Source: Allobacillus halotolerans
GTDB taxonomy: Bacteria > Bacillota > Bacilli > Bacillales > Alkalibacillaceae
Assembly (NCBI RefSeq): GCF_028743495.1
Contig: NZ_CP117968.1
Reading direction: 5' to 3' (one strand)
DNA length: 64,000 bases
Below the pieces are notes generated by a model that ran no database searches, was not told the origin of the DNA, and saw only the letters and a list, made by a program, of their open reading frames with translations. This document shows positions 45,036-54,290 of the stretch, in pieces (positions within the stretch are counted from its first letter, which is position 1; every line of letters starts with the position of its first letter). A program made the position numbers and the translations under genes.

Positions 45036-46124
45036 CTATAAAAAATCTTTAGCATTCTTTGGATTAATTGATGCATGAAGTCCTTGATTAAGCCCGTTGG
45101 CAATCACTTTGCTTAATTCTTCAATCACCTCATCGACTTCTTTTGGTGTGACCATTAAATTATGTCCGATCGGATGAAGAACCTCTTGAATCAGCTGGCG
45201 TTTTTCCTCTTCTCCTAAAGCTCCGATCACACCCATGAATTTCTTTCTTGTATCTTCATCTGGTAAATCTTCTTGTTTCAACTGTTTACGTTTGCCGAAA
45301 GACATTCCTGCAGGTGTTAGTGCTTTACTCGCTCGGTCTTGTTCAGAAATTTCCCTGCCAAAGTGTTTAAGCATGTAATCAATCGTGTCGCTTGTAATCG
45401 TAACCGCGTCGACGACAGTCGGTATTCCTATTGAAAAAACAGGAACATTTAAAGTTGCTTCACTGACTTCTTTTCGGTTATTTCCCACTCCAGAACCTGG
45501 GTGAATCCCCGTATCAGACATTTGGATTGTCGCATTCACTCGGTTAATACTTCTTGCCGCAAGGGCATCAACGACAATGATAAAATCAGGTTCGGATTGT
45601 TTGGTCACACCGAAAATCATATCACTCGTTTCAATTCCGGTCATTCCCATCACACCAGGAGTAAAGGCAGCGATCGGACGGAAGCCTTCATCGACCGATT
45701 CTGGATGAAGCTTGAAGAGATGGGCATTTACATAGGTCTTATTCATCGTTCTTGGACCTAGTGCATCCGGTGTTATATATTCATTCCCTAAACCGACGAT
45801 TAGGCACCGTGCGTCAGCCGGGATTTGATGCTTTTGAATCAACCGACTAAGCTCTTTAGCCATCATCGTACTGATTTGATTCAGGAAATTTGATTGTAAT
45901 TCTCTTAACTTCTGTGACTCCAACGTGATATATTCTCCTGGACTTTTTCCTACACGTTTACTTCCTTCTTCGTCAATTTCTACGCGGGTTAATTTCACAT
46001 CATCTTCCTGAAATTCTCGAATAATGATTCCGTCAAGCTCGTGTTCTTTTTCTGGATTTTTCTCAACAAACATTTCTTTTGCTTCTACAGCCAAATCTGT
46101 TCGTGGTTTGAATTCATTTTTCAT
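45036..46124 (-). CDS. gpr: Germination protease (GPR endopeptidase)
   Basis: Degrades small acid-soluble spore proteins at germination (peptidase family A25). 362 residues. It begins with a propeptide removed by self-cleavage. Conserved segments include LIVGLGNEYITPDALGP, GIETSDMIFG, VVDALAARS and HPGSGVGNNRKE. It is divergent from rpsT. I saw no clear SigG promoter. Confidence 0.96.
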   Translation of the reverse strand: MKNEFKPRTDLAVEAKEMFVEKNPEKEHELDGIIIREFQEDDVKLTRVEIDEEGSKRVGKSPGEYITLESQKLRELQSNFLNQISTMMAKELSRLIQKHQIPADARCLIVGLGNEYITPDALGPRTMNKTYVNAHLFKLHPESVDEGFRPIAAFTPGVMGMTGIETSDMIFGVTKQSEPDFIIVVDALAARSINRVNATIQMSDTGIHPGSGVGNNRKEVSEATLNVPVFSIGIPTVVDAVTITSDTIDYMLKHFGREISEQDRASKALTPAGMSFGKRKQLKQEDLPDEDTRKKFMGVIGALGEEEKRQLIQEVLHPIGHNLMVTPKEVDEVIEELSKVIANGLNQGLHASINPKNAKDFL

Positions 46125-46207
46125 CTAATACCCTCCAATCTCTGCTCCTTAGTCTGTTCTAAATTCCATATTTTACTCGATAAGCATTCGCGCTTGACAG
46201 GAATTAA

Positions 46208-46236
46208 TTGAAATTTGGACCAAGCTTTGGTACAAT
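46208..46236 (+). promoter_or_regulatory. SigA promoter of rpsT
   Basis: TTGAAA (46208-46213), a 17-bp spacer, then TACAAT (46231-46236). It gives a leader of about 45 nt before the rpsT start. Confidence 0.75.
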
Positions 46237-46242
46237 AATTTT

Positions 46243-46266
46243 TGTCCAACGAATATTTCTTGGACA
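46243..46266 (+). other. Leader hairpin of rpsT
   Basis: TGTCCAA (46243-46249) pairs with TTGGACA (46260-46266). It starts within a few bases of the predicted transcription start and ends 7 bases before the AGGAGG. It may stabilise or regulate the S20 message. Confidence 0.55.
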
Positions 46267-46288
46267 TTTCATCAGGAGGTGAATGAAT

Positions 46289-46555
46289 ATGGCGAATACT
46301 AAAAGTTCAACAAAAAGAATCCGTGTGAATAATGAAAAGCGTACAGGAAACCAAACGATTAAATCTGACATGCGTAGTTCTATGCGTGAGGTGGAGAATC
46401 ATGTACGTAACAACAATGTAGATGAAGCAAAAGAATCTTTAGTTACAGCGGTCAAAAAAATCGACAAAGCACAACAAAGAGGTATTATTCATAAAAACAA
46501 TGCAAGTCGTAAAAAACGTACGCTTATGACAAAAGTAAATGAATTGACTTCATAA
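46289..46555 (+). CDS. rpsT: 30S ribosomal protein S20
   Basis: 88 residues, basic, beginning MANTKSSTKRIRVNNEKR. I chose ATG 46289 over ATG 46283 because AGGAGGTGA stands at the right distance and S20 begins MAN. It is one of the few plus-strand genes in this part and is convergent with holA. Confidence 0.96.
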   Translation: MANTKSSTKRIRVNNEKRTGNQTIKSDMRSSMREVENHVRNNNVDEAKESLVTAVKKIDKAQQRGIIHKNNASRKKRTLMTKVNELTS

Positions 46556-46582
46556 GTGAAAATTTAGTTGGAATTTATTAAA

Positions 46583-46637
46583 AAAAGAGCTGGTCTTCAA
46601 GCAAGCTTAACTCGAGTGCTTGAACATCAGCTCTTTT
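46583..46637. terminator. Bidirectional terminator between rpsT and holA
   Basis: AAAAGAGCTG (46583-46592) pairs with CAGCTCTTTT (46628-46637). An inner stem TTCAAGCA/TGCTTGAA extends the hairpin. Confidence 0.85.
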
Positions 46638-46679
46638 CATTTGATTTATTTGATTGATTTCAGCTCGATTCTTTAACCT

Positions 46680-47711
46680 CTAAGCAGGCTCACCAATTTT
46701 TCTTCCGGCTCTTTCTAAAAACATCTCCAAGGCTAACCATTTATCCTTTTCACCTGTTTTCATTTGCTCATCACAACGTGCTGCTTCAATGATCATTTGT
46801 TTCAATTGATCTTCTGTGAATCTTCTTTCCCTTTTTAGAGCCATTTTGACCGCATACGGATGCACTTTCAACTGCTTTGCCATTTGTTGTTGTTGGTAAT
46901 TCGATTTTTTCAGCAATTTGCATTGCAAAATTAAACGGATTTGGGATGCGACAAGTGCCAACAGTGCAATCGGTTCTTCATTTCGTTTACGGAATTCCTT
47001 TAAAGCTGAAAGTGAATGACCTAGGTTTCCTTCAGTCAATGCATCAATCAATGTAAACGTACTCGTTTCTGCATGAGTGGAGACTAGTGACTGTGCTTGT
47101 TCATAATTAATTGCTCCGTCAGTCGCATATAAAGCGATCTTTTTTAATTCGTGATCTAAGGCTTCTATATGCTCCCCAATTCTTTCGATCAGTAGATCAA
47201 TCACTTCATTGGACAACTGTAGGCCATGTGATGCTGCCATTGGTTCAATTGTACTTTTCATGTCATATAAGTTTGGTGGTGTGCAATCAATCACCATGCT
47301 ATTTTCTTTCACTATTTTGGTGATTTTTTTTCGTTGATCGAGTTTTGGATAGGGAGCAATGATGATTACGGTCGTAAAATCAACTGGATGATTGATAAAA
47401 TCCATCAATACATCCACCTGGTGATCAACATCTCCTTTATGTACTTGACCCGTCAAAAAATGTGCGCGATTGATAATCACTATTTTATGATTGCTGAAAA
47501 AAGGAAACGTTTCTGCATCATGAATGGCTTCTTGGATTGGGGTTGTTTCCATGTCATAAAGCTGAACATCATCATTTTCGTTTCCAATACCTGATGATTG
47601 AACAATTTTTTCTCTTACCTTTTGAATATAAAACGTTTCTTCTCCATATAATAAGAAAACATTGTGCTTAATTTTGTTCCCTTTTGCGTTCAAAAATTCC
47701 TTTGCATGCAT
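46680..47711 (-). CDS. holA: DNA polymerase III delta subunit
   Basis: Clamp-loader subunit that opens the beta clamp. 343 residues, AAA+ fold without Walker motifs, as usual for delta (YqeN). It begins MHAKEFLNAKGNKIKHNVFLL, with VFLLYGEETFYIQ and C-terminal ALLALVASQIRLILQCK. It is divergent from yqzM. Confidence 0.94.
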   Translation of the reverse strand: MHAKEFLNAKGNKIKHNVFLLYGEETFYIQKVREKIVQSSGIGNENDDVQLYDMETTPIQEAIHDAETFPFFSNHKIVIINRAHFLTGQVHKGDVDHQVDVLMDFINHPVDFTTVIIIAPYPKLDQRKKITKIVKENSMVIDCTPPNLYDMKSTIEPMAASHGLQLSNEVIDLLIERIGEHIEALDHELKKIALYATDGAINYEQAQSLVSTHAETSTFTLIDALTEGNLGHSLSALKEFRKRNEEPIALLALVASQIRLILQCKLLKKSNYQQQQMAKQLKVHPYAVKMALKRERRFTEDQLKQMIIEAARCDEQMKTGEKDKWLALEMFLERAGRKIGEPA

Positions 47712-47775
47712 TTTGATTCATCTCCTCCTTTTTTATCGTATAACGGATTACCTGCAATGACAATGCAAATATATA

Positions 47776-47799
47776 GAGGGTGTCAGAACTGACACCCTC
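47776..47799. repeat. Perfect 11-bp inverted repeat upstream of holA
   Basis: GAGGGTGTCAG-AA-CTGACACCCTC. The 2-nt centre is too short for a normal RNA loop without opening one pair, and no T run follows on either strand, so a DNA operator is also possible. Confidence 0.8.
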
Positions 47800-47810
47800 G
47801 AATCTATATA

Positions 47811-47858
47811 AACGCCAAAAAGACAAAATCCCGGGCCGTTTTTGTCTTTGGCGGCGTT
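47811..47858. repeat. Second imperfect inverted repeat in the holA-yqzM interval
   Basis: AACGCCAAAAAGACAAAA is mirrored by TTTTTGTCTTTGGCGGCGTT across a GC-rich centre (CCCGGGCC). The right arm overlaps a possible plus-strand promoter (TTGTCT-N17-TATACT). Confidence 0.7.
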
Positions 47859-47977
47859 TGGTGGTATACTTATTGTGTGTATTGTTAGCAGGAATATAGC
47901 TGACAACTCTTAACAATCATTTGTTAAAATTTTATGGAAGTTATCGAAAAGACTAGACGTTAACTTCTGTCTACCAG

Positions 47978-47983
47978 TATAAT
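47978..47983 (+). promoter_or_regulatory. Candidate -10 box of yqzM
   Basis: A perfect TATAAT lies 24 bp before the yqzM GTG. The matching -35 region is weak. Confidence 0.45.
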
Positions 47984-48007
47984 GTATATGAAACGGGAGG
48001 GATGAAC

Positions 48008-48142
48008 GTGAACGAATTCGAACAAGAAGTACAATCAAAAAACAATGATGTCGTTGATTCAATTAAAGGTTTTGGTTTTTCTTTCTTATTCTTTTTCATT
48101 ATTTTCTTCATTGGAACAGTCTTTCAGGTGATCGGTTCTTAA
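48008..48142 (+). CDS. yqzM: YqzM family small membrane protein
   Basis: 44 residues, translated from the sequence (MNEFEQEVQSKNNDVVDSIK at the start). A charged N terminus is followed by one long, Phe-rich membrane helix. It matches YqzM in size, pattern and position between holA and comEC. I chose GTG 48008, seven bases after GGGAGG; an ATG at 48002 is too close to that site. Function unknown. Confidence 0.85.
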   Translation: MNEFEQEVQSKNNDVVDSIKGFGFSFLFFFIIFFIGTVFQVIGS

Positions 48143-48158
48143 TCAGTATAGTTAGTTC

Positions 48159-48189
48159 AAAGAGGCTGAGTTATTCAGCCTCTTTTTTC
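48159..48189. terminator. Terminator between yqzM and comEC
   Basis: AAAGAGGCTGA (48159-48169) pairs with TCAGCCTCTTT, followed by T on the plus strand. It lies between convergent yqzM and comEC. Confidence 0.9.
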
Positions 48190-48193
48190 TATT

Positions 48194-50437
48194 CTATGGT
48201 GTAAACGGAGAAAATGTGCTTTGTCCATTTTTATAGATCATTTCGACAGCACCATGGGTATCCGTTCGCCAAACCTTTATTCCATGATCTTCCAAGCGTT
48301 TAATGACTACTTGAGATGGATGGTTAAAGGTGTTGTCTTCTCCAACCGAAATCAAAGCATTCTTCACATCTACACCGACTTCTCTAATAAATGCTTCACT
48401 CGTAGAAGTTTTGCTTCCATGGTGGGCTACTTTCAATAAATCAATCGGAGGCAAGTTCCTTTGTAGAATGCGTCTCTCCCCTGGTTCCTCTAGATCTCCG
48501 GCAAATAATGTGCGATGTCCATCTACTTCCAGAATAAATACTAATGAATGATTATTTTCACTTCCGGATGATCGATTTGTTTTAGGTGCTATGACTTCAA
48601 TTGTTCCACCACCAAACTGTAGGCGATGACCGTGCATGAGATGAATGGGTTGATATTTGTCACCAAAATAGCGTGTAATTGGTTCGAGATCCTGTCTTTC
48701 CGCAATAAACAACCCTTTTGGTTTGAATGAATCCATGATTTCTTTTCCGCCTGCGACGTGATCGTAATCAAAATGACTAATCAATAAGGCGTCAATCTGA
48801 GTAATGCCTTTGGACCATAAAAAAGGTTGAATGATATTCTTTGTGTTTCTATTTGATTGGTCCAAATGAGAATATACAACCTCTTCTCCTGCATCTACCA
48901 TTAAAACACCCGATCTCCTTGGTAGCTCAATGACGAATGAATCACCTTGGCCGACATCAAGCATTGTAATTCTGTAGGCATTGTCCATATAAGGAAGGGC
49001 TTGCTGCATCCACCAGCATCCAATCAAAGCAATCGCGAATACTGCAGCGAATCTCAACTTTCCACGATTCCACATAGCCATCATGATGAGAAAAATTACA
49101 TAATAAATGCCAATCACAAGAATTGATGGTTTGCCGACAATCCATTGAGCAATCGAAAATTGTTCAAGACCGAATAACGCATCCATCATTGGTTGGTTGA
49201 TCCATATAAATAACTTTTCCAATAATACAGCAAATGGAGTGTGCAGAAGCTGCAACAACAAGAGAGTGATTAATACCGGTAGCATAAACACGGTGAAATA
49301 TGGGACAAACAATAAATTGAGGAGAAATGAGAGCACATTTGTGTAGTAAAAGTGATAAAACTGAAGAGGCAATAATGCGAGTTGGCTAATTAAACTAATT
49401 TTTATCGAAGTCCACAACCATCCATCCGTTGTAATGATTTGCTTCGACAAGATTAGACTACACGTCACAAGAAAAGAGAACTGAAAAGAGAGCTGATAGA
49501 ACAAATAGGGATCGAACACGAGAGAAATAATATAAATGATGGCCAAAACATCCAGCAATTTAACAGTCATTTTCAGCTTTGTAACCAGAATGACCAAAAC
49601 AGCCATCAGGCCTGCACGAATGACAGATGGTTGGCTTCCAGCAAGCACAATATAGACCGGAATGCTAACGAGCAATATGTTCATAGCAGATTCTTTTGAA
49701 ATGCGAAAACCAAAATACAACACAGCATAGGATAAGGCCAAAAGTAACCCTACATGTAATCCACTGATCGCAAGCAAATGTGACAGATTCCAAAATTGAA
49801 AAGTTTCCATGAGTTGGTCATCGAAATTTGACCGTTCGCCAAACAAGAGGGCTTTCATCCACATAGAAGTGTTTGGAGAAAAAACATCGTCAATTTGTTC
49901 CAACAAACGATCCCGATACTCATATAAGGGGGATACGAACGATGAACCAACACACTCTTCAATAGTTGCATCATATGCAATTCCCTGAATGCCTTGATGA
50001 TTCAAAAATGAACGATAATCAAATTGGCCCGGATTCGTTGCTTGATTAACTTGCTCGATAGACATCTCTGTTAGACAGACGGCACCATGCTTGATCGCAT
50101 TTTGCTCAACTTTTTGCTGGCGGATGAGCACCATTTGCTGATTGGATAACTCAACTTCAAATTCAGTGTAGAATTCTTTGGTGATTGGATGACTTTTAAT
50201 AATGGCTGGTCCAGCATATTCTTCTGGTAGAGTGTTCTCTTCCGAGGGGGCTGTTGTTTGAGGCGAGAGATATATGGAGAGGATAAAAAGAAAAAGGGAT
50301 ACTCCGAGAAACCATTTATGACTGTACCAAAAACGGAGAAGTGTTAGTAACAATGCTCCAAGCAAACAAAGGCTCACTGCAAACGGCAAGTATCCCAACG
50401 TATAGATTACGGCAGCTAAATAGATATTACCTTTCAA
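48194..50437 (-). CDS. comEC: DNA uptake channel protein ComEC
   Basis: Membrane channel for transforming DNA. 747 residues. The N-terminal DUF4131/OB domain, the Competence-domain helices (LLAISGLHVGLLLAL) and a C-terminal metallo-beta-lactamase domain with DVGQGDSFVIELP and SHFDYDHVAGG are present, so a nuclease role is possible. The gene is intact, so DNA uptake may work if comG and comF exist elsewhere. Confidence 0.95.
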   Translation of the reverse strand: MKGNIYLAAVIYTLGYLPFAVSLCLLGALLLTLLRFWYSHKWFLGVSLFLFILSIYLSPQTTAPSEENTLPEEYAGPAIIKSHPITKEFYTEFEVELSNQQMVLIRQQKVEQNAIKHGAVCLTEMSIEQVNQATNPGQFDYRSFLNHQGIQGIAYDATIEECVGSSFVSPLYEYRDRLLEQIDDVFSPNTSMWMKALLFGERSNFDDQLMETFQFWNLSHLLAISGLHVGLLLALSYAVLYFGFRISKESAMNILLVSIPVYIVLAGSQPSVIRAGLMAVLVILVTKLKMTVKLLDVLAIIYIISLVFDPYLFYQLSFQFSFLVTCSLILSKQIITTDGWLWTSIKISLISQLALLPLQFYHFYYTNVLSFLLNLLFVPYFTVFMLPVLITLLLLQLLHTPFAVLLEKLFIWINQPMMDALFGLEQFSIAQWIVGKPSILVIGIYYVIFLIMMAMWNRGKLRFAAVFAIALIGCWWMQQALPYMDNAYRITMLDVGQGDSFVIELPRRSGVLMVDAGEEVVYSHLDQSNRNTKNIIQPFLWSKGITQIDALLISHFDYDHVAGGKEIMDSFKPKGLFIAERQDLEPITRYFGDKYQPIHLMHGHRLQFGGGTIEVIAPKTNRSSGSENNHSLVFILEVDGHRTLFAGDLEEPGERRILQRNLPPIDLLKVAHHGSKTSTSEAFIREVGVDVKNALISVGEDNTFNHPSQVVIKRLEDHGIKVWRTDTHGAVEMIYKNGQSTFSPFTP

Positions 50438-50449
50438 TTCGACCTCACA

Positions 50450-51019
50450 TCATTCGACATGCATGAATAGGTCATTGACTTGTTCTCGGTAATGACGTAA
50501 TTTTTCCTCTTCGACCCCTTGCGCTTCCAACTCTTGAATTAATTTTGTCATTAAGGTGATTTTTTCTTTCGTCCCAGTGTCAATATGTAAATAATCCAAT
50601 TCTACTTTTTCATATTCAACACCTGCAGCTTCAAGCAGTTCAATCGCATACGGATGATTCCGATAGTCTTCAGCATAATAAATTTTACTGATCCCACTTT
50701 GGATGATCGTCTTGCAACAATTCAGACATGGAAAGTGGGTGACGTAAATTTCAGCCCCCTCTGTTGGCACGCCGAATTTTGCACATTGTAATATCGCATT
50801 AATTTCTGCGTGAATTGTTCGTACACAATGACCTTCAATAACTTTACATCCGACTTCAATACAGTGATCGCCGCCAGAAACACTTCCATTATATCCACCA
50901 GCAATTACACGTTTTTCACGTACGATTGTCGCTCCAACTGATAACCGTTCACACGTACTGCGCAAGGCCAATAAATGACTTTGCGACATAAAGTATTGAT
51001 CCCAAGAAATTCGCTCCAT
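50450..51019 (-). CDS. comEB: dCMP deaminase family protein ComEB
   Basis: Zinc-dependent deaminase of 189 residues. HAEINAI and PCLNCCK hold the zinc ligands and catalytic Glu, near residues 70 and 98. It is the middle gene of comEA-EB-EC. In B. subtilis it is dispensable for uptake and makes dUMP. Confidence 0.94.
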   Translation of the reverse strand: MERISWDQYFMSQSHLLALRSTCERLSVGATIVREKRVIAGGYNGSVSGGDHCIEVGCKVIEGHCVRTIHAEINAILQCAKFGVPTEGAEIYVTHFPCLNCCKTIIQSGISKIYYAEDYRNHPYAIELLEAAGVEYEKVELDYLHIDTGTKEKITLMTKLIQELEAQGVEEEKLRHYREQVNDLFMHVE

Positions 51020-51080
51020 TGGTTATGATCCTCCTAGGTATTTTCAGTTTATTATTTTCCTTTAGTATATCATGTCAGCT

Positions 51081-51680
51081 CTATGGGACAATCACCATTT
51101 CTCTAAACCGCTCAAGCGTTTTTTCTCCGATGCCAGAGATTTGTAACAAATCATCAACGGATTGAAATTTACCATTTGTATCACGAAATTCGATAATACT
51201 TTTCGCTTTTTGTTCGCCAATTCCTGGTAAAGTCATGATTTCATCTAAACCCGCAGAGTTAATCCTTACCTTCCCTTCTTCCACTTTTCCACCTGTGGAA
51301 AAAATATTGGCGTCTTCTGTTTCTCCCTTAGCTGGTACGTAAATAACCATTTCATCTTGGATCAATGCAGCCATATTGACCATCAATTCATCAGCATCCT
51401 TTAAAAAGCCACCTGCTACCTGGATCGCATCCTTGACACGATCTCCTTCTTTTAACTGGTATACACCTGGCTTTTCAACCATGCCTTTAATATCCACCCA
51501 TATTATTTTCGATTCAATCGAATCATCGATTGAATTAGTCACCTCTTCCTCCGCTTCAATTGGCTCTTCAATCACAATTGAAGAAGTTTCCGGGTTTTGC
51601 TGAAAGAGAAATAACGCAATAAGTAAAAGTAAAAAGATCAGTACATAAATCAACCATTTCTTTTGAATAATCATGTTCAA
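51081..51680 (-). CDS. comEA: Competence protein ComEA, DNA receptor
   Basis: Membrane-anchored DNA-binding protein. 199 residues. One N-terminal helix (about residues 8-26), an acidic linker, a SLBB domain (about 60-115) and a C-terminal helix-hairpin-helix pair with NSAGLDEIMTLPGIGEQKAK and LQISGIGEKT. First gene of the comE operon, divergent from comER with 49 bp between. Confidence 0.95.
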   Translation of the reverse strand: MNMIIQKKWLIYVLIFLLLLIALFLFQQNPETSSIVIEEPIEAEEEVTNSIDDSIESKIIWVDIKGMVEKPGVYQLKEGDRVKDAIQVAGGFLKDADELMVNMAALIQDEMVIYVPAKGETEDANIFSTGGKVEEGKVRINSAGLDEIMTLPGIGEQKAKSIIEFRDTNGKFQSVDDLLQISGIGEKTLERFREMVIVP

Positions 51681-51729
51681 GACCTTCTTTCATATATTAA
51701 TTTAGGGATACCTTTAAGGAGGTTGTGAA

Positions 51730-52572
51730 ATGAATTGGGGAATTATCGGAACAGGCAATATGGGGAAAGTTCTTTTGCATTCTTTAACGCAAAGTCAGGC
51801 TGTGGAAGAAAAGAACCTTTACCTTTATAATCGAACATTGATGAAGGCTTATGAGCTATTAAATCAGTATCCAAACGTCCATGTCGAACGAAGTTTAACA
51901 AGCATGGCCAATAAATGTGATGTGTTACTATTATGTGCTAAACCGAAAGAGATCCTTGAAATTGCCAAAAAGCTTCAACCGAACATTAGAAAGGACCAAC
52001 TGATTATATCGATTACGAGCTCGATTTCAACGGATCATCTTGATCAAATCTTACCGTGTAAAACTGCACGTATGATTCCGAGCATAACGAATCAATCATT
52101 GACTGGAGCCACGTTATTGTCTTTTGGTCAGCGAACGAACGCAATTGATCAGCAAATGATTAAACAAACATGCAAATTGTTTTCAGAGCCCGTTGAAGTC
52201 AAAGATGAAACGGTACGTGCCGCTTCTGACCTCGTTTCTTGCGGTCCAGCTTTTCTAAGTTACGTATTGGAAGATATGATTCAATCGGTTGAAAAGGAGA
52301 CTTTGCTTAAGAGGGAAGATGCTGAAAAGTTTATAGAGACAATGGTGATTGGTTTTGGCCGTTTACTGGAAGAGAGACATTTTTCACTTCAAACTTTACG
52401 GGAAAAGGTGATGGTTAAAGGTGGAATCACCGGAGTAGGTATGAAGGCGTTGGAAAAAGAGATTCACAACAGTTTTAATCAGGTATTCATTAATACGCAT
52501 GAAAAATTTGCTACAGAGCAAGAAATGGTCGAGGCATTAATCCATGAGGCAAAAATGAATTTCAGTGGATAA
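51730..52572 (+). CDS. comER: Late competence protein ComER (P5C reductase-like)
   Basis: 280 residues. The Rossmann motif GTGNMGKV near residue 6 and a ProC-like helical C-terminal domain with VMVKGGITGVGM. A good AAGGAGG site precedes the ATG. It is divergent from comEA, as in B. subtilis. In relatives it affects sporulation and biofilm signalling; a reductase role is unproven. Confidence 0.93.
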   Translation: MNWGIIGTGNMGKVLLHSLTQSQAVEEKNLYLYNRTLMKAYELLNQYPNVHVERSLTSMANKCDVLLLCAKPKEILEIAKKLQPNIRKDQLIISITSSISTDHLDQILPCKTARMIPSITNQSLTGATLLSFGQRTNAIDQQMIKQTCKLFSEPVEVKDETVRAASDLVSCGPAFLSYVLEDMIQSVEKETLLKREDAEKFIETMVIGFGRLLEERHFSLQTLREKVMVKGGITGVGMKALEKEIHNSFNQVFINTHEKFATEQEMVEALIHEAKMNFSG

Positions 52573-52595
52573 TTCTATTGTTAATCAAGTCAAAG

Positions 52596-52625
52596 AAAAA
52601 AGCAACAAATTTATGTTGCTTTTTT
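52596..52625. terminator. Bidirectional terminator between comER and yqeM
   Basis: AAAAAAGCAACA pairs with TGTTGCTTTTTT across a 6-nt loop. Confidence 0.95.
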
Positions 52626-52627
52626 CA

Positions 52628-53356
52628 CTATGCTTCACAGACAAAGAACAAACGGTCTCCATCTTCACTTTCCTCAAAAAAATTAAAATCTGCATATACG
52701 CGTACAGTCGAAAAACCCGCTTGCATCAGCCAGTGTTTATATTGTTCGACCAAAAAAGTCCGTTGGGTATGCTCTTCGTCAAATCGTTGATAACGCCCGT
52801 CATCATCAGCTACGAAAAATGTGAGGTCGTAATGGACCTCTCCTTTTTCTTGTCCAGGTAGACAAAACCAAATATAACTTAGATCATCTGTTACATATGA
52901 ATAAATTTCATCTTTAATTAGTTGGTTCATATGTTCAAGACTATGAACATCAAAAAGAAATTTTCCACCTGGATTCAGGTGCTTTTTTATTCGTCGGAAG
53001 GATTCCTTCACTTGATCTTTTTCTGTTATATAGTTGAGAACATCCAAAAAGCTGACAATGACATCGAACTGTTCATCGAGTGATAACTGAACCAAATCCG
53101 CTTGCTCAAACTCGGTCGAACTGCCGTGTGGTTTTTTATCATTCGCTTGCTCAATCATTTCTGCGGACAGATCGATACCGACGACTTTTTTTGCGGTCGG
53201 CTCCAAGCGTAATGACATCTCCCCCGTTCCACAACCGAGGTCCAAAACCGACGGATTCAAATGTTCTTTGGTAAACGCTTTGTAAAAATCAACCCATTGA
53301 TTATATGGTACGTCGGTCATGAAGTAATCATAGATTTTTGCCATTTGGCCATACAT
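52628..53356 (-). CDS. yqeM: Class I SAM-dependent methyltransferase YqeM
   Basis: 242 residues. The SAM-binding motif LDLGCGTGEMSLRL near residue 38, the acidic loop GIDLS and a post-I motif are visible. The substrate is unknown. Last gene of the yqeG-yqeH-aroE-yhbY-nadD-yqeK-rsfS-yqeM run, all on the minus strand. Confidence 0.88.
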   Translation of the reverse strand: MYGQMAKIYDYFMTDVPYNQWVDFYKAFTKEHLNPSVLDLGCGTGEMSLRLEPTAKKVVGIDLSAEMIEQANDKKPHGSSTEFEQADLVQLSLDEQFDVIVSFLDVLNYITEKDQVKESFRRIKKHLNPGGKFLFDVHSLEHMNQLIKDEIYSYVTDDLSYIWFCLPGQEKGEVHYDLTFFVADDDGRYQRFDEEHTQRTFLVEQYKHWLMQAGFSTVRVYADFNFFEESEDGDRLFFVCEA

Positions 53357-53373
53357 GAAAATTGCGTCCTTTC

Positions 53374-53718
53374 TTAGATCGGCAAGTCAACTTTTGACGC
53401 GTCGCCCCATAACTTTTCCAAGTTATAATACGCTCTTTCTTCTTTATGGAAAATATGGACAACAACATCTTCTAAATCAACGAGCACCCATCTTGCTTGC
53501 TCTTTTCCTTCTATTTTTTTCACTTCTTTTCCTTGTTCTTCTACTGCGTCTTTTATGGACTTGCTGATTGCGTCCACTTGACGTTCATTGTTTCCAGAAC
53601 AAATTAAAAAGTAATCTGCAATTAATGATACTTCTTTCATATCGAGTGCAACAATATCTTGACCACTTTTATCATCACAAGCCTTTGCTGCAATCTCGAG
53701 TAGTTGTTTACTATCCAA
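53374..53718 (-). CDS. rsfS: Ribosomal silencing factor RsfS
   Basis: Binds L14 and blocks subunit joining when nutrients are low. 114 residues. It has DYFLICSGNNERQVDAI near residue 36 and the C-terminal WVLVDLEDVVVHIF. It follows yqeK by 11 bp, the conserved nadD-yqeK-rsfS order. Confidence 0.96.
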   Translation of the reverse strand: MDSKQLLEIAAKACDDKSGQDIVALDMKEVSLIADYFLICSGNNERQVDAISKSIKDAVEEQGKEVKKIEGKEQARWVLVDLEDVVVHIFHKEERAYYNLEKLWGDASKVDLPI

Positions 53719-53729
53719 ATAAAACCCTC

Positions 53730-54290
53730 CTATTTTTTTGTTAATTCATTATATGCATGAAACGTATCAGGGTAAATCAATTGATTTTTACTCATTAAAA
53801 ACTGAATCGTTTCCCTTAGTGAATATCGGCAAGCTTCATTCAAGTCTTCAGTAGCTAACTCCCTTACTTTATATACGGCAGGAAAATCTCTTCCTGGTTC
53901 AATATAATCCGCTAAGAAAACAATTTTTTCTTCAAGAGACATTCTCGCTCGCCCTGTCGTATGGTAACGAATTGAATGAAGAATATTTTTTTCTTCTATA
54001 TTAAATTTTCGCCGGATGAGCTCTGCACCTGCTGGACCATGTAACAGCTCTTCATTAAACAACAATAAGTCTTTGGGCAGATGAACGGATGACTCAATCG
54101 TTTTCGTAAGAAATGCTTTATCAAACTCTTTTGCGTAATCATGTAGTGCAGCGGCAATACCTACTTGTTCTTGATCAGCATGATACAATTTAGCTAATTG
54201 CAATGCCTCTTCGGTTACACGCTCTACATGTGCTTGACGTTTGCTACTTAATACTTTTTTGGATTCCGCTAATGCCATTTCAACGTTCAT
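53730..54290 (-). CDS. yqeK: HD-domain hydrolase YqeK (Ap4A hydrolase)
   Basis: Symmetrical Ap4A hydrolase family with two-iron HD domain. 186 residues. HVERV near residue 21, AALHDYAK near residue 48 and IRYHTTGR near residue 106 hold the metal ligands. It overlaps nadD by 11 bases. Confidence 0.94.
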   Translation of the reverse strand: MNVEMALAESKKVLSSKRQAHVERVTEEALQLAKLYHADQEQVGIAAALHDYAKEFDKAFLTKTIESSVHLPKDLLLFNEELLHGPAGAELIRRKFNIEEKNILHSIRYHTTGRARMSLEEKIVFLADYIEPGRDFPAVYKVRELATEDLNEACRYSLRETIQFLMSKNQLIYPDTFHAYNELTKK

